Source: Myxococcales bacterium
GTDB taxonomy: Bacteria; Myxococcota; Bradymonadia; UBA7976; UBA1532
Reading direction: 5' to 3'
DNA: 6,997 bases
Assembly (NCBI GenBank): GCA_020430675.1
Contig: JAGQJJ010000204.1
Span: 1 to 6,997, forward strand
In this document: one piece after another, positions 5,481 to 6,997 of the stretch
Numbering within the stretch: position 1 is the stretch's first letter
Layout of the letters: the number at the start of each line of letters is the position of its first letter
The notes under the pieces: model-generated
What the model saw: only the letters and a program-made list of their open reading frames with translations
What the model was told of the DNA's origin: nothing
Database searches by the model: none
Translations under genes and position numbers: made by a program

Positions 5481-5485
5481 CCTCC
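5481..5485 (-). promoter_or_regulatory. Ribosome binding site of the M20 amidohydrolase
   Basis: GGAGG on the minus strand with a 4-nt spacer (TTCC) to the ATG. It fixes the start and rules out about 186 codons of open upstream frame. Confidence 0.75.
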
Positions 5486-5557
5486 AGCGATTGCGTCCAG
5501 CTTGCCGTGCCGCGGCCCTTCGGGCAACCGCAGTGGCCGCTCGTGCATCCACCGCCC

Positions 5558-5905
5558 ATGAACGATGCCGCGATTCGCCTCCCCGATGGCAATGTGTTCG
5601 CCGACGCCGCGCCCCCCGCGACCGGCGAGCGCTTCGATCCCCTGCGCCGCGTTGGTCCGCTGCTGATCGAGCGCATCGTCAGCTCGGCGACGCCCGAGCC
5701 CGGCGAATACGTGCAGACCCAGGACGAATGGGTGCTGCTGATGCAGGGCGCGGCGACGCTGCTCATCGACGGTCAGGCGGTCACGCTCGCCGCGGGCGAT
5801 TACCTCTTTCTTCCGGCGGGCACGCCGCATACGGTCGCCCGGACCGCCCCAGGCACGCTCTGGTTGGCCCTGCATCTTGACCGGTCCGACCGGGGCGCGG
5901 GGTGA
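5558..5905 (+). CDS. Small single-domain cupin protein
   Basis: 115 residues from ATG 5558. The central core is a cupin barrel: YVQTQDEWVLLMQGAATLLI at 51-70, DGQAVTLAAGDYLFLPAG at 71-88, and TPHTVARTAP at 89-98, followed by WLALHL at 102-107. The second cupin motif keeps its His (H91) after 'GDYLFLPAG'. The first lacks the usual H-x-H and instead reads Y-x-Q-x-x-D-E-W, with E57, as in a recognised group of small bacterial cupins with a YDQ..DEWV signature. Metal binding, if any, would use a reduced ligand set. Function unknown. No Shine-Dalgarno is visible before the ATG; an in-frame GTG at 5543 is an alternative start. It ends 28 bp before the nitroreductase on the same strand, so the two are probably co-transcribed. 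The 81 bp shared with the divergent amidohydrolase contain a small GCCC-TTC-GGGC hairpin (5516-5526) but no promoter I can defend. Confidence 0.82.
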   Translation: MNDAAIRLPDGNVFADAAPPATGERFDPLRRVGPLLIERIVSSATPEPGEYVQTQDEWVLLMQGAATLLIDGQAVTLAAGDYLFLPAGTPHTVARTAPGTLWLALHLDRSDRGAG

Positions 5906-5923
5906 AGGCGCGCCCGGGGCAGG

Positions 5924-5928
5924 GGAGG
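5924..5928 (+). promoter_or_regulatory. Ribosome binding site deciding a GTG start for the nitroreductase
   Basis: GGAGG inside GGGGAGGTGA, an excellent anti-SD match. Its last G is the first base of an in-frame GTG (5928), so that codon cannot be the start. The next in-frame GTG at 5934 is 5 nt away, an ideal spacing. Confidence 0.75.
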
Positions 5929-5933
5929 TGACC

Positions 5934-6997
5934 GTGCCCGATGCCCCGCCCTCGTCGCGCGGCAGTGACCGCCTGCTCTCGGCGCGCCTCGAACGCTCGC
6001 TGTTTTGGCGCCTCAAGCTACGGCTGCAATTCACGGGCTGGTTGCAATACCTGCCGCCGGCCCTCGTGGCGCTTCTCAGCCTGGGGCTGGCGGCGCTGGC
6101 TCATGGCCTCGGCTTCACCTGGCCGTTCTGGCCGCTGCTGGTCATTGGGAGTCTGGTCGGCGCGATCGATCTGTTTGACGTCATCACGGTGAAGCTTGGC
6201 CTGCGCCCGGCTGAGTCATTGCCCCAGCCAAAGGGTGACCTCGATGCCTTCGACCTGATGCGGGCGCGCACCTCGTGCCGGTCGTTTCAGGCGCGCCTGC
6301 TGACCGACGCGCATCGCGCCGAGCTGCTCGACGTCGTGGCGCGGTGCACCCGCCCCGAAGCGCTGCTCGGCGACCGCCCGATCCGGCTGGCCTATGTGCA
6401 GGCGCGGTTGACCGTCTGGCCGGTGGTCGGCGCCCGCGAGTTCCTGGTGGCCATCGCGCCCGAGCCGTATGACCGACGAGCCATCATCGACGTTGGCCGC
6501 AGTCTTCAAGAGGTGGTGCTGCACGCGACGCGCATGGGGCTTGGCACGTGCTGGATCGGCCCCGGCGCCGATCCGAGCAGCATCGCCGCCCATCTGGGCG
6601 AGAGCTTCGACCCGGCGAAGTCCCACGTCGTCTGCGTCTGCGCCATCGGCTACGCCTCGCGCTTCGTGCCCATGTTGCTGCGGCTGATGCGCCGGACCCA
6701 GGCGCGTCGGCGGCCGCTGGCGTCGCTGTTTTTTGCCGACGCGGGCTTCGAAGCACCCCTCGATGTGCAGGCGGCACCCTATGCCGCGTTCGGTCGGTGC
6801 TACGAGGTTTGTCAGTGGTCGCCGTCTTCCTATAACAGCCAGACCACGCGCGCGGCGGTCATCGGCGAGGCCGCCGACCGCGCGCCGCGGGTGGCCCGGG
6901 TCGACTTCGCCACGGCGACCGCCTCGCGCTACTACGCGCCGGTCGCGCTCGGCATCTGGCTGACCAACTGGCAGACCGGCTGCACTGCCCTGGGCCG
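5934..6997 (+). CDS. Membrane-anchored double nitroreductase (TM1586-type), 3' end outside the window
   Basis: The frame is open from GTG 5934 to the window end (354 residues and still running). Residues 12-36 are a basic amphipathic stretch. Two hydrophobic helices follow at about 40-60 and 65-86, separated by a short turn. The soluble part begins near 104. RARTSCRSF at 110-118 matches the FMN-binding 'R.S.R.F' entry of nitroreductases; VGRSLQEVVLHATRMGLGT at 187-205 followed by CWIGPG matches the conserved 'LQ...L.A...GLGTCW.G' region; VCAIGYAS at 235-242 closes the first half. A second half begins at about 281: APYAAFGRCYEV, then SPSSYNSQTTR at 296-306, equivalent to 'APS..N.QPW', then ALGIWLTNWQTG at 338-349. 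This tandem arrangement resembles the TM1586 nitroreductase family, thought to be single-chain pseudodimers. An NAD(P)H-dependent flavin reductase activity is inferred; the substrate is unknown. The N-terminal helix pair is not usual for nitroreductases and would tether the enzyme to the membrane. Probably in an operon with the cupin upstream. Confidence 0.75.
   Translation, partial: MPDAPPSSRGSDRLLSARLERSLFWRLKLRLQFTGWLQYLPPALVALLSLGLAALAHGLGFTWPFWPLLVIGSLVGAIDLFDVITVKLGLRPAESLPQPKGDLDAFDLMRARTSCRSFQARLLTDAHRAELLDVVARCTRPEALLGDRPIRLAYVQARLTVWPVVGAREFLVAIAPEPYDRRAIIDVGRSLQEVVLHATRMGLGTCWIGPGADPSSIAAHLGESFDPAKSHVVCVCAIGYASRFVPMLLRLMRRTQARRRPLASLFFADAGFEAPLDVQAAPYAAFGRCYEVCQWSPSSYNSQTTRAAVIGEAADRAPRVARVDFATATASRYYAPVALGIWLTNWQTGCTALG

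Noticed and set aside
5516..5526. GCCC-TTC-GGGC hairpin in the cupin/amidohydrolase intergenic region as a riboswitch or attenuator
   Set aside because: A 4-bp stem with a 3-nt loop is too small, and no second alternative structure or T run accompanies it.
4403..5557. Long plus-strand open frame running into the cupin gene
   Set aside because: It is antisense to the M20 amidohydrolase, which has all its motifs. The His/Arg-rich translation is a shadow, and only the part from 5558 resembles a protein family.

Overview
The window is GC-rich throughout, with strong G/C bias at third codon positions and long open frames antisense to almost every gene. A MopE-type 'DADGDG...CDD.DP...PGA.E...NG.DDDC' metal-binding segment sits inside the largest protein. 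Together these suggest a high-GC deltaproteobacterial lineage (Myxococcota or a relative). That placement is inference from style, not a marker-gene assignment.

Layout, left to right: (1) the 5' end of a minus-strand membrane gene, probably a GT39/ArnT-like glycosyltransferase, running off the left edge; (2) a 112-bp divergent intergenic region with two TATACT hexamers facing opposite ways; (3) a 714-residue membrane-anchored sulfatase/alkaline-phosphatase-superfamily protein with about seven N-terminal helices, a MopE-like segment and a Ser-type sulfatase domain; (4) a convergent DHH/DHHA1 phosphoesterase (NrnA-like) on the minus strand, overlapping the sulfatase 3' end by 26 bp; (5) a single tRNA-Leu(UAA) enclosed by a long inverted repeat; (6) a small secreted or lipoprotein-like cytochrome c'-type protein; (7) a convergent M20 amidohydrolase (HipO-like); (8) divergently from it, a small cupin followed after 28 bp by a membrane-anchored double nitroreductase that runs off the right edge.

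The genes do not form one pathway. They read as short independent transcription units. The only likely operon is cupin plus nitroreductase. Two strand convergences lie at about 2.4 kb and 4.3 kb, the second marked by a 16-bp perfect palindrome. The cell-envelope theme is recurrent: the GT39-like protein, the sulfatase, the cytochrome and the nitroreductase are all exported or membrane-bound. No mobile element, CRISPR array or defence system was seen.

I found no clear new multi-gene system. The items most worth a second look are the inverted repeat that would fold the tRNA-Leu precursor into a closed stalk, the 7TM-MopE-sulfatase fusion with a likely leaderless start, and the two-helix membrane extension on a TM1586-type nitroreductase.
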